A DNA stretch of 46,325 nucleotides, taken from positions 1-46,325 of the forward strand of contig CALAIY010000058.1 in assembly GCA_937922595.1 (NCBI GenBank), in the 5' to 3' direction. Below the pieces are notes generated by a model. That model ran no database searches and was not told where the DNA came from. It saw only the letters and a list, made by a program, of their open reading frames with translations. Below, in pieces: positions 28,499 to 36,531 of this stretch. A program made the translations under genes and the position numbers. Position 1 is the stretch's first letter. The number at the start of each line of letters is the position of its first letter. This DNA is from an uncultured Verrucomicrobiales bacterium. Lineage in GTDB: Bacteria; Verrucomicrobiota; Verrucomicrobiia; Verrucomicrobiales; DEV007.

Positions 28499-29575
28499 CT
28501 AACCTGCGAGGAACGCGTTGAGCGCTGCGCGGGTAATGCGGTATTGGCTACCGATCTTGCGGCCTTTGAGGTTTCCCGCTTCGAGCTCGATGATGACATC
28601 ATCCGGCGAGACACCGAGAAGTTTAGCGCACGATTCGGGATCAAGGAGGTCTGGAATCCCGATGGCAGCGGCAGTCGCCGGCGCTGCCGGGCTGGAGGCT
28701 TGTGGAGTGGCTCCTCCAAATCCTTGCTGCCCCATCAATTGCTGCGCTACGGCAAACCCTACGGCGAGTTCGCTCGCCATTCCGGCTGCACCTGCGCCTC
28801 CTTCTCCTGGGTTTTCAAAGCCCTGCGCCATCTGGTATTTCACGTAATCGTTTAGGTCGCCGATCACGCTCATGCTAGACTTCTTATCGATCGCTTCTTC
28901 GACCTCTTTCGGGACGGAGATATTTTCAACGATGAAGCTCGAAATCTCGATGCCATATTTCGCCGCCATCACAGGATTAATCAGCGGAAGCAAGGCATCA
29001 CCGAGTTCGGTGTATTTTGTGGCCGCATCGAGCACTGGGATATTCGCGCTGGCGAGCGAGTCCGAGAAAACGCTCACAATTCGGCTGCGCATAGTATCCG
29101 CAAATTCGTGAAGCTGAAAATTATGATCTGAGCCCGCGACCTCACGGATGAATACCTTTGGATCGACGACTTTAAAATCGTAAGTCCCGAAGGCGCGCGC
29201 ACGGACAACACCGAAGTCTTTGTCCCGAAGCATGATCGGGTTGCTAGTGCCCCATTTATTTCCGGTAAAAAGCCGGGTGGTGACGTAATAAAGATCAGCC
29301 TTGAAAGGGCTCTCAAAACCATACTTCCAGCTCTTAAGTCGAGTAAGAACGGGGATGTTCTCTGTGGTAAGTGGATGCTTCCCCGGACCGAACGTATCGC
29401 CAAATTCTCCAAGGTAGAGAAACTGTCCCACCTGAGATTCGCGCACGATGAGCTGCGCTCCATTTTTGATCGCTTTGTCGTCGTCTGGGTAGCGCCAAAC
29501 AATGGTGTCGCGGGTGTCATCGTTCCACTCGAGAATCTCGAGCAGCTCTCCTTTGATGAAATCAAGTAGTGCCAT
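28499..29575 (-). CDS. SPFH (band 7) protein with C-terminal excisionase-type HTH domain
   Basis: 358 residues. The N-terminal two thirds (about 25-245) is an SPFH domain of the YdjI type, with ALLDFIKGELLEILEW at the start, FGPGKHPLTTENIP, and a GIEISSFIVENISVP strand. A Gly/Ala/Pro/Gln-rich linker (252-305) follows. The last 50 residues (309-356) read LLDPESCAKLLGVSPDDV, then IELEAGNLKGRKIGSQYRITRAAL, the pattern of MerR/excisionase HTH_17 domains. In YdjI the tail is a zinc ribbon instead. SPFH proteins form oligomers at membranes; a DNA-binding-type tail suggests a link from membrane state to DNA or to a partner protein. It is divergent from the Fic gene and co-oriented with its zinc-ribbon partner. 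Confidence 0.85.
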   Translation of the reverse strand: MALLDFIKGELLEILEWNDDTRDTIVWRYPDDDKAIKNGAQLIVRESQVGQFLYLGEFGDTFGPGKHPLTTENIPVLTRLKSWKYGFESPFKADLYYVTTRLFTGNKWGTSNPIMLRDKDFGVVRARAFGTYDFKVVDPKVFIREVAGSDHNFQLHEFADTMRSRIVSVFSDSLASANIPVLDAATKYTELGDALLPLINPVMAAKYGIEISSFIVENISVPKEVEEAIDKKSSMSVIGDLNDYVKYQMAQGFENPGEGGAGAAGMASELAVGFAVAQQLMGQQGFGGATPQASSPAAPATAAAIGIPDLLDPESCAKLLGVSPDDVIIELEAGNLKGRKIGSQYRITRAALNAFLAG

Positions 29576-29650
29576 AGTGCTAGAGATTTAGCAGGCAGAG
29601 GAGGAGGAAGCTATGAGAAAACACGGCGATCATTCTACTCACCCCGATAG

Positions 29651-29740
29651 TGGCGCATAAATGGCGCAATAAGCGAAAATCGCGCCAAAAACACTTGAAT
29701 TGCGCCAATAAATGGCGCAATATCGTTATATTATGGCGCA
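29651..29740. promoter_or_regulatory. Operator array: six TGGCGCA boxes before and over the Fic start
   Basis: Six boxes of TGGCGCA or its reverse: plus at 29651, 29662, 29713 and 29734; reverse at 29681-29687 (one mismatch, cgcgcca) and 29701-29707. Two of them form a perfect palindrome, attgcgcca-ataaa-tggcgcaat (29699-29721). Several start-to-start distances are near one or two helical turns (11, 20, 21 bp), so bound proteins would face one side. Both candidate ATG codons of the Fic gene lie inside boxes. The likely binder is the winged helix of that Fic protein, giving autoregulation, and perhaps control of the divergent SPFH gene. Confidence 0.75.
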
Positions 29741-31196
29741 AAACGACCTGGAATCCTCAATAACCTCTCTCTTGAGTGGCGCGAAAACGCCGCTCAGCGT
29801 GAGTGATCTTGTCGAGCGTTTGGGCTCAGCCCCTCGTCGGAATGTTCAGCGTGCACTTGAGTCCCTAGTGAAAAGCGAAGGCATCATCCGCACGGGAAAA
29901 GCGCGGGGGACGCGTTATCACGTCGAGGTAGTGGCGCCTAGGGTACAAATGCCGAAGAGTGTCCCCTACCCTATTTTCTCCAGGCACTCTCAACCAGCAG
30001 TAGTACGCGACGAGCCAGATCCACCACTTCCAAGCCACACTCCTAGCTTACTTGAAACACACGCGCCTCTTAGTGAAGAGAGTAAGTATATCCGCGAGAT
30101 CATTCGTGGCGAGATGGCCTTCCGCAAGCCTGTCGGCTATCGGCGGGAATTTCTCGATTCCTATGAGCCCAACGTAACCCGCTATCTCTCAGAATCACTT
30201 TCGGCCGAGCTACGCCACGCGGGACAATCTAATGATATGGCGAATCTACCGCCCGGCACCTATGCGCGTACGGTTCTTGATCGCCTACTGATAGATCTCT
30301 CATGGAACTCCAGCCGCTTGGAGGGAAACACGTATTCTCTACTCGAGACAGATCACCTGATTAATCAGAGGAAAAGCACGGATGGTTCGCGCTCTACAGA
30401 GGCGCAGATGATTTTGAATCACAAAGAAGCCATCGAATTCCTTGTCGAAGATCCGATGTCCCTTGGGTTCAACCGCTATACCTTTTTCAATCTGCACGCG
30501 ATCCTTTCCCAAGGGCTCCTAAAGGGTAGCGGCGGCGAAGGCCGAATTCGCAATATCCCCGTGATGATTGGAGGGACGGTGTTTCACCCTGAAAACACCA
30601 TACCTGTGGTCGAAGAGTGCTTTGTCACGATTTTAGAAAAGGCGGGGCAAATCAAAGATCCCCTCGAAGCCGTGCTCTTCATCATGGTGCATATCCCCTA
30701 TCTTCAGCCGTTCGAAGACTGCAATAAACGCGTCTCCCGAATCGGGTGTAACCTACCATTGATTCAGAGCAATCTTGCTCCGTTTTCTTTCGCTAGTATT
30801 CCGAAGCGCGATTACACGGATGCGATTCTTGCGGTCTACGAGCTGAACGAAACATGCATTCTGAGCGATGTGTTTGCCTGGGCCTATAGGAAATCAGCGG
30901 CTCAATATGCGATCATTCGGGAAGAGATCGGCGAGCCCGATCCCGTGAGAGTGCGCTACCGCGAGGAGTTGAAGACCTGCGTTCGCGAAGTCGTGGTGGA
31001 GGGGCTGGATAAGCCTACCGCCGCGCGTGCTGTGCGCCGATGGGCAAAATTGGAAATCACAGCTTCACACCAAGAGCGTTTCATCGAGATGGCAGAAGCC
31101 CTCCTCATCTCATTGAGCGAGGGAAACATCGTGCGCATGCGCATCCGTAAATCAGAATTCGATGCCTGGTGGCCTACCTGGATTGCTAAAGTGTGA
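29712..31196 (+). CDS. Fic-domain protein with N-terminal winged helix; catalytic His replaced
   Basis: 494 residues from ATG at 29712; an equally good ATG at 29733 would remove 7 residues. A winged helix (about 12-72: LSVSDLVERLGSAPRRNVQRALESL) is followed by a Pro-rich linker. A Fic_N-like region contains SSRLEG (200-205), which fits the (S/T)xxxE(G/N) inhibitory helix. In the Fic core the motif reads QPFEDCNKRVSR (332-343), where active Fic enzymes have HxFx(D/E)GNGRxxR. The catalytic His is Gln332, and Gly-to-Cys and Gly-to-Lys changes follow. AMP transfer is therefore doubtful. The C-terminus (about 415-494) is helical. An operator array overlaps its start. The neighbours are the SPFH pair (divergent) and a small membrane protein (convergent). 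Confidence 0.87.
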   Translation: MAQYRYIMAQNDLESSITSLLSGAKTPLSVSDLVERLGSAPRRNVQRALESLVKSEGIIRTGKARGTRYHVEVVAPRVQMPKSVPYPIFSRHSQPAVVRDEPDPPLPSHTPSLLETHAPLSEESKYIREIIRGEMAFRKPVGYRREFLDSYEPNVTRYLSESLSAELRHAGQSNDMANLPPGTYARTVLDRLLIDLSWNSSRLEGNTYSLLETDHLINQRKSTDGSRSTEAQMILNHKEAIEFLVEDPMSLGFNRYTFFNLHAILSQGLLKGSGGEGRIRNIPVMIGGTVFHPENTIPVVEECFVTILEKAGQIKDPLEAVLFIMVHIPYLQPFEDCNKRVSRIGCNLPLIQSNLAPFSFASIPKRDYTDAILAVYELNETCILSDVFAWAYRKSAAQYAIIREEIGEPDPVRVRYREELKTCVREVVVEGLDKPTAARAVRRWAKLEITASHQERFIEMAEALLISLSEGNIVRMRIRKSEFDAWWPTWIAKV

Positions 31197-31201
31197 TCAC
31201 T

Positions 31202-31537
31202 TCAGCGATCACTACCGAAGATTGTGTCCAGCATCTGATCCTCGTCACTCTGCTGGCCACCACCAAACATACCATCGTCGTCATCATCTGAGCCACCTGA
31301 GCTGGGCTTGCTAAGCTGCTGCTTCATCTTCTCGGGATCCCAATTGACCCCCATGATGGATCCCATGAAAATTGCGCCACCGGTGCAAAAACCGAATGCG
31401 AGGATACTCATCAGCATCATTTCACCAAACCGCGGGCGAAATCGCGGATCGGGGTTTTTCCGCTGGTAGTAGTAAAGCACTGGGACAACAGCACAGATAC
31501 TAACGATAAAAAAGGCGATGACGATGGTGCGCTCCAT
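31202..31537 (-). CDS. Small two-segment membrane protein
   Basis: 111 residues from ATG at 31535-31537; a longer frame to 31813 lies opposite the methyltransferase gene. Two hydrophobic segments (about 5-20 and 36-58) flank a basic loop YYYQRKNPDPRFRPRFGEMM. The tail (75-111) is Ser/Asp/Gly-rich with a run of Asp and ends in QMLDTIFGSDR. The function is unknown; no family is recognised. It is divergent from the RNA methyltransferase gene and ends 5 bp from the convergent Fic gene. Confidence 0.72.
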   Translation of the reverse strand: MERTIVIAFFIVSICAVVPVLYYYQRKNPDPRFRPRFGEMMLMSILAFGFCTGGAIFMGSIMGVNWDPEKMKQQLSKPSSGGSDDDDDGMFGGGQQSDEDQMLDTIFGSDR

Positions 31538-31612
31538 GGGAAAATCATCATACTCGCCCACTCGACTGACACAAGCGCTTGCACACAACGCCCTCGCGTA
31601 AGATGAGAGACG

Positions 31613-32854
31613 ATGCCCGCAGCCCCCCGCCCCCCGAAGAAATTCGTCGCAGATCCCTTTGATTACCATGAAGAGATCGAGTTGGAGATCGAATCGCTGG
31701 CGAACCTCGGTCAAGGAGTCGGGCGCACTGCCGATGGGTGGGTCGTTTTTGTCCCCTTCACGATTCCTGGAGAACGCGTAAAAGCCCGAATTTTCCGGAA
31801 TTACAAAGCGCACAGCGACGCAGATCTCATCGAGGTCCTCACGCCGGATCCTTCACGACAGGATCCCAAGTGCCCGCTCTTTGGCACCTGCGGAGGCTGC
31901 CAATATCAACACATTCCCTACGAGCGCCAGATCGCCTGGAAACGCTCCCAAGTGGAAGAGCTTCTCGTGCGACTCGCGGAAATTAAGCACCCAGTCGATC
32001 CCGTTGAGCCTTCCCCAATCGAGTATGCCTACCGCTCGAAAATCACTCCACATTTCCATAAACCGAAGGGAGGCAAGATCGACGCCATTGGCTTCTTGCG
32101 CGCTGGGACTCGCGGCCAAGTCATCGACGTGCCCCACTGTCCTATCGCATCCGATGCCATCAATGCAGCCCTCCCCGCGCAGCGGAAACAAGCTTTCGAC
32201 GCCAGTGATCGCTTCAAAAATGGCGCCACCCTCCTCCTTCGTGACGCTGGAGGTAAGATCATTACCGGCCCCCGCGAAGTTGCGGAAGAAAAAGTCGGCG
32301 ACCTCACCTTCCATTTCCTCGCTGGCGATTTTTTCCAAAACAACCCCGCGATCCTTCCCGCATTCACCGGACACGCCGCAGACGAAGCTGCCGCAAGCGG
32401 AAACAAATTTCTCATCGACGCCTATTGCGGCAGCGGGCTTTTCTGTCTCACTGCCGCTTCGCGCTTCGAATCTGTCGCAGGGATCGAGCTCAGTGAATCA
32501 AGCGCGGATTGGGCACGCCGAAATGCCACGACTAACAACATCACCAATGCGAGCTTCCACGCCGGTTCCGCCGAAGCCATCTTCGAAAAAGCCCCCTTTC
32601 CGGCCGAGGAGACGAGCGTCATCATTGATCCTCCGCGCAAAGGATGCAGCGAGGATTTCATAGAACAACTGGCCAAGTTCAAGCCCAATCGGGTCGTCTA
32701 CGTGAGCTGTAATCCAGCGACCCAGATGCGGGATCTCGCACTCCTTCGCGCCCGTGGATTCGAGCTGAAACGTGTCCGCCCATTTGATCTGTTTCCCCAG
32801 ACCCGCCACCTAGAGTGCGTCATCACGCTCGACTACATCGGCGATAAGGATTGA
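31613..32854 (+). CDS. RNA (uracil-5-)-methyltransferase, TrmA/RlmD family
   Basis: 413 residues. An N-terminal TRAM-type beta barrel (about 18-78, LEIESLANLGQGVGR) is followed by cysteines that can bind an iron-sulfur cluster: Cys87, Cys93, Cys96 (CPLFGTCGGCQYQHI) and Cys176 (DVPHCPI). The SAM site is DAYCGSGLFCL (269-279). The nucleophile is Cys366 in YVSCNPATQ and the general base is Glu401 in QTRHLEC. These enzymes methylate uridine at C5 in 23S rRNA (U747/U1939 positions) or tRNA (U54). Which site this one modifies cannot be told from sequence. It is divergent from the small membrane protein gene. Confidence 0.93.
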   Translation: MPAAPRPPKKFVADPFDYHEEIELEIESLANLGQGVGRTADGWVVFVPFTIPGERVKARIFRNYKAHSDADLIEVLTPDPSRQDPKCPLFGTCGGCQYQHIPYERQIAWKRSQVEELLVRLAEIKHPVDPVEPSPIEYAYRSKITPHFHKPKGGKIDAIGFLRAGTRGQVIDVPHCPIASDAINAALPAQRKQAFDASDRFKNGATLLLRDAGGKIITGPREVAEEKVGDLTFHFLAGDFFQNNPAILPAFTGHAADEAAASGNKFLIDAYCGSGLFCLTAASRFESVAGIELSESSADWARRNATTNNITNASFHAGSAEAIFEKAPFPAEETSVIIDPPRKGCSEDFIEQLAKFKPNRVVYVSCNPATQMRDLALLRARGFELKRVRPFDLFPQTRHLECVITLDYIGDKD

Positions 32855-32885
32855 CACACGCCCCGCAAAATCGCAGCATTTGCGA

Positions 32886-33260
32886 ATGGAAATCGATGAA
32901 GACCTGGCGAGATTCCCAGCATCGATTGATGATGCCCTGCTCGCGCCCAATACGCCGGACGTCCCCGAGGCGCCCGAAGTGCAGGTTCGTCCGCGCTCCA
33001 GCGCACTGGACGCGAAAACAATTTCCCAATTCGTCCCTCCTACGAAAGCGGCAGCCGCAGCACCTCTCTATTTCCAATGCCCAGCGTGCCGCTCGACACT
33101 CTGTGTCCCTGCCGACAGGCTCAAAGCCGCCTCGACCGCCCCTTGTGGTCACTGCTCCACAATGATCACGCCACCAGCGATCATTGCTCCTGAGGAGGAA
33201 TCAGAAGAAAATCTGCAAAAAAGACGCTTTGTAAGCGGCGGCCTACTATCTCCAAAATAG
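32886..33260 (+). CDS. Small zinc-ribbon protein
   Basis: 124 residues from ATG at 32886 (a TTG at 32880 is also in frame). The N-terminal half is acidic and Pro/Ala-rich, probably disordered. The zinc ribbon is CPACRSTLCVP with CGHC about 20 residues on. The tail is Glu-rich, then basic. It may bind nucleic acid or protein. A second protein of the same build is encoded at 39748. Its stop lies 3 bp from the convergent galE stop. Confidence 0.7.
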   Translation: MEIDEDLARFPASIDDALLAPNTPDVPEAPEVQVRPRSSALDAKTISQFVPPTKAAAAAPLYFQCPACRSTLCVPADRLKAASTAPCGHCSTMITPPAIIAPEEESEENLQKRRFVSGGLLSPK

Positions 33261-33263
33261 TAA

Positions 33264-34301
33264 TCACGAAGGATAGCGCCCCGAACGCGGGCCATTCATC
33301 CATGCCCAAGCGCTTTCCACCATCGCACGCGGCTCGGTATGCCTTGCCGTCCAGCCAAGCACTTCCTTCACCAGCTCGGGCTTTGCGATAAGCTCGGACG
33401 GGTCGCCTGCGCGCCGCTCGCCATAGACCACTGGGACGGTTTTACCCGTCACTTCCTCTGCGAGTTCGATAATCTGCTTCACAGAAACTCCTGTCCCCGT
33501 ACCGACGTTTACGCCCACGGTCTCGCCTCCATCGCGGAGGTATCCAAGAGCCGAAATATGAGCAGATGCAAGATCTTCTACATGGATGTAATCGCGCACA
33601 CACGTGCCATCGGGCGTGTCCCAATCGGTGCCAAAAACGGTGATGTTTTCCCGCTCCCCTTTGATCGCCATGAGCACGAGAGGGATAATGTGGCTTTCTG
33701 GATCGTGGTCTTCACCGATCAATCCATCACTCGCACAACCGCTAGCATTGAAATAGCGCAGGAACACGGCCTGAATCCCGTAGGCTTTGCCACAGTCTCG
33801 AATGATTCGCTCAAGCATGTATTTACTCCAGCCGTAAGGATTCACAGGGCTCTGCGGATGGTTCTCATCGAGCGGCAGATACTGCGGATCGCCATAGGTC
33901 GCACATGTCGATGAAAGGATGAATTTCTTCACCTCATGGCGGCGCATCGCCTCGAGAATCACGAGCGGCTTTGCTGTATTATTCTCGTAATATTTGATCG
34001 GCTCTTCTACGGACTCGCCTACATAGCAATAGGCAGCAAAATGCAGTACCGCTCCAAAATTATATTTCTTGAATACCGTTTCCACGAAATCGGCGTCCCC
34101 CATATCTCCCTCTACGAATTCCACGCCAGGCGACACCTCGAGCGCCTCCTGGTGGCCATAAACGAGGTTATCCAAAACGACGACCTTCTCTCCAGCAGCC
34201 ACCAACGCTCTTACCGTGTGGCTTCCAATGTAGCCAGCACCACCCGTCACAAGAACGGCTTTTTTCTCAGAATCATGGGAGTTATCGCTCATATCGCGCA
34301 T
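33264..34301 (-). CDS. galE: UDP-glucose 4-epimerase
   Basis: 345 residues; ATG at 34301, or a second ATG three codons on at 34292. An extended SDR fold: NAD motif TGGAGYIGSHT near residue 18, SSTCATYGDP with the active Ser/Thr, and the YxxxK pair in YGWSKYML. NASGCASDGLIGEDHDPESH and RDYIHVEDLA are typical GalE. It interconverts UDP-glucose and UDP-galactose, supplying galactose units for the surface glycans made by the 11-18 kb block. It is divergent from the oxidoreductase gene with a 76-bp gap. Confidence 0.95.
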   Translation of the reverse strand: MRDMSDNSHDSEKKAVLVTGGAGYIGSHTVRALVAAGEKVVVLDNLVYGHQEALEVSPGVEFVEGDMGDADFVETVFKKYNFGAVLHFAAYCYVGESVEEPIKYYENNTAKPLVILEAMRRHEVKKFILSSTCATYGDPQYLPLDENHPQSPVNPYGWSKYMLERIIRDCGKAYGIQAVFLRYFNASGCASDGLIGEDHDPESHIIPLVLMAIKGERENITVFGTDWDTPDGTCVRDYIHVEDLASAHISALGYLRDGGETVGVNVGTGTGVSVKQIIELAEEVTGKTVPVVYGERRAGDPSELIAKPELVKEVLGWTARHTEPRAMVESAWAWMNGPRSGRYPS

Positions 34302-34377
34302 TCTTTAGCAGAAAACCACCCTCCGTGCACCTGGAAGTCTTGCCAAAGCTTACCCATCCTCTAGGCTCGCCAACACT

Positions 34378-35562
34378 ATGGCAGAACCAGTAAAACTCGG
34401 AATCGTCGGGCTCGGCAACATGGGCCGCGCCCACCGTCAAAACATCCTCGACGGCAAAGTAACCGGCCTCACCGTCGCCGCCGTCTGCGACCGCGCCGAA
34501 GCACTTCCTGAAATCCGCGAAGGAGAAGCTCAATTCACCGACGCCTCGGAGATGATCAAATCGGGCAAAATCGATGCCATCCACATCTGCACCCCGCACT
34601 TCCTCCACTCCCCACTCGGCATCGAAGCCCTCGAAGCAGGGCTCCACGTCATGGTCGAGAAGCCCCTCGGCGTCCACGTAGCCGATTGCCAGCGCCTCAT
34701 CGACGCATACGAAAAAACCGGCGGGAAAGACGGCACGCTCACCTTCGCCGCGATGTTTAATCAGCGGACGAATCCACTCTACAAAAAGCTCAAAGACCTC
34801 ATCGACTCCGGAGAGACCGGCGAAGTCCGCCGCATCATCTGGCAAGTCACCGACTGGTTCCGCACCGAATACTACTACGCCTCCGGCGGATGGCGCGCGA
34901 CCTGGAAAGGCGAAGGCGGCGGCGTTCTTCTCAATCAATGCCCCCACAATCTCGATCTCTTCCAGTGGCTCTTCGGCATGCCCGATCAGATCACCGGCTT
35001 CGCCTCCTTCGGTCGCTACCACCAAATTGAAGTCGAAGACGACGTCACCGCCTACATGCGCTGGAAAGACGGAAAAAACGCCCTCCTCGTCACCTCCACC
35101 GGTGAAGCACCCGGCGTAAACCGCCTCGAAGTCACCTGCGAACGCGGCCTCATCATCCTCGAAGGCGGTAAGCTCACCTTCCGGAGAAACCGCACCGAGA
35201 CCTCCGAATACTCAGACAAGACCGACCTCGCCTTCGGCATGCCCGAGACATGGGACGTCGAAGTCCCCGTGGAAGAAGGAGCCGGCGGCCAGCACGTCGA
35301 AATCCTACAGAATTTCACCGACGCAATCCTCCACGGAGCCGAACTCATCAGCCCCGCAATCGATGGCATCCACTCAATCCACCTAGCCAATGCCGTGATC
35401 GCCTCCGCATGGAAAGACGGGGAAACGCTCAACCTCCCCATCGACGCCGACGCCTACGAAAAAGAACTCATCCACAAAGGTGAGACCTCCACCTTCAAAA
35501 AGCGCGAAATCGATCCCAATAAAAAGACCACCGCCGCAGACTTCTCCAAGTCGTTCCGCTAA
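34378..35562 (+). CDS. Gfo/Idh/MocA-family oxidoreductase
   Basis: 394 residues. The Rossmann dinucleotide motif GIVGLGNMGRAH (about 8-19) and the EKPLGVH motif (about 98-104, with the conserved Lys) define the family. The C-terminal domain has GGGVLLNQCPHNLDLFQWLFG, which places the usual His in the active site. No signal peptide, so it is cytosolic. These NAD(P)-dependent enzymes oxidise or reduce sugars, inositol and similar polyols. The next gene encodes a TIM-barrel sugar isomerase or epimerase, a pairing typical for catabolism of rare sugars or inositol-like compounds. The substrate is unknown. Confidence 0.93.
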   Translation: MAEPVKLGIVGLGNMGRAHRQNILDGKVTGLTVAAVCDRAEALPEIREGEAQFTDASEMIKSGKIDAIHICTPHFLHSPLGIEALEAGLHVMVEKPLGVHVADCQRLIDAYEKTGGKDGTLTFAAMFNQRTNPLYKKLKDLIDSGETGEVRRIIWQVTDWFRTEYYYASGGWRATWKGEGGGVLLNQCPHNLDLFQWLFGMPDQITGFASFGRYHQIEVEDDVTAYMRWKDGKNALLVTSTGEAPGVNRLEVTCERGLIILEGGKLTFRRNRTETSEYSDKTDLAFGMPETWDVEVPVEEGAGGQHVEILQNFTDAILHGAELISPAIDGIHSIHLANAVIASAWKDGETLNLPIDADAYEKELIHKGETSTFKKREIDPNKKTTAADFSKSFR

Positions 35563-35597
35563 CTCCCCTTTTTCACTTTTTTAAACAACCTTCTTTC

Positions 35598-36491
35598 ATG
35601 CAACTCACCGGAATTTCCGACGAAGCAGGCGCCGATATCGACGTCCAAATCAAAGCCCACAAAGAACTCGGCTGGGACACCATCGAATCACGAATGATTC
35701 AAGTCGGCGATGAAAAAGGCCCCTTCCACGACATCAGTGAAGCCGCCTTTGAGACCGCCGCCGGCAAACTCAAAGATGCCGAAATCGGCGTCTGCGCCGT
35801 AGGCTCCACCATCGCCAATTGGGGACACTCCATCAAAGACGACTTCTCCATCACCGAAGAAGAAATCGCCCGCTGCATCCCACGAATGCAAACCGTCGGC
35901 GCAAAATTCGTCCGCATCATGTCCTACGCCATCCTCGAAGAAGGTAAGGAAAACGACCTCGCAGACCAAATGAAAGACGAGCGCTTCCGCCGCCTCCGTG
36001 AAATCAAAGCACGCTTCGACGACGCAGGAATCACCATCGTCCACGAAAACTGCATGAACTACGGAGGCATGAGCATCCAGCACGCGCTGGAAACCCTCGA
36101 AGCAGTCCCCGGAATGAAGTGGGTATTCGATACCGCCAATCCCGCCTTCAACGCCGATCGCTCCAAGCCAAAGCCCTACCCACGCCAAGACGCCTGGGAG
36201 TTTTACCAAGCAGTGAAGCCCCACATCGCCCACGTCCACATCAAGGACTGCACCTGGGACACCGCCGCCCACGCCGAGACCTACACCCTCCCCGGAGAAG
36301 GCCAAGGCCACGTAAAAAAAATCCTAGCCGATCTAAAAAAAGATAACTACACCGGCCACATCTCCATCGAGCCCCACATGGCAGTCGTCTTCCACGACAC
36401 CGGAGATGATACCCGCGACCCCGCCGAGATCGCCAAGCAGTGCTACGATAGTTACACAACTTATGGTCGTGCGATGAACGCGCTCATTTAG
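35598..36491 (+). CDS. Sugar phosphate isomerase/epimerase (TIM barrel, AP endonuclease 2-like)
   Basis: 297 residues. The xylose-isomerase-like TIM barrel is indicated by MQLTGISDEAGADIDVQIKA, the metal-ligand strands VHENCMNYGG and WVFDTANP, and AHVHIKDC, followed by ISIEPHMA near the end. Metal ligands Glu, Asp, His and Glu are in order. It lies 35 bp after the oxidoreductase gene, so the two are probably one operon for a carbohydrate pathway. Members include inosose isomerases, hydroxypyruvate isomerases and 3-dehydro-sugar epimerases; I cannot choose between them. Confidence 0.9.
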   Translation: MQLTGISDEAGADIDVQIKAHKELGWDTIESRMIQVGDEKGPFHDISEAAFETAAGKLKDAEIGVCAVGSTIANWGHSIKDDFSITEEEIARCIPRMQTVGAKFVRIMSYAILEEGKENDLADQMKDERFRRLREIKARFDDAGITIVHENCMNYGGMSIQHALETLEAVPGMKWVFDTANPAFNADRSKPKPYPRQDAWEFYQAVKPHIAHVHIKDCTWDTAAHAETYTLPGEGQGHVKKILADLKKDNYTGHISIEPHMAVVFHDTGDDTRDPAEIAKQCYDSYTTYGRAMNALI

Positions 36492-36509
36492 TCCCGCCTC
36501 GAGACGGGA
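36492..36509. terminator. Possible weak bidirectional terminator
   Basis: Stem tcccg (36492-36496) with cggga (36505-36509), a ctcgag palindrome in the loop, placed between the isomerase stop and the mutL stop. No T run on either side, so its activity is uncertain. Confidence 0.3.
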
Positions 36510-36531
36510 ATATTCAAATCAACATGCAGCC

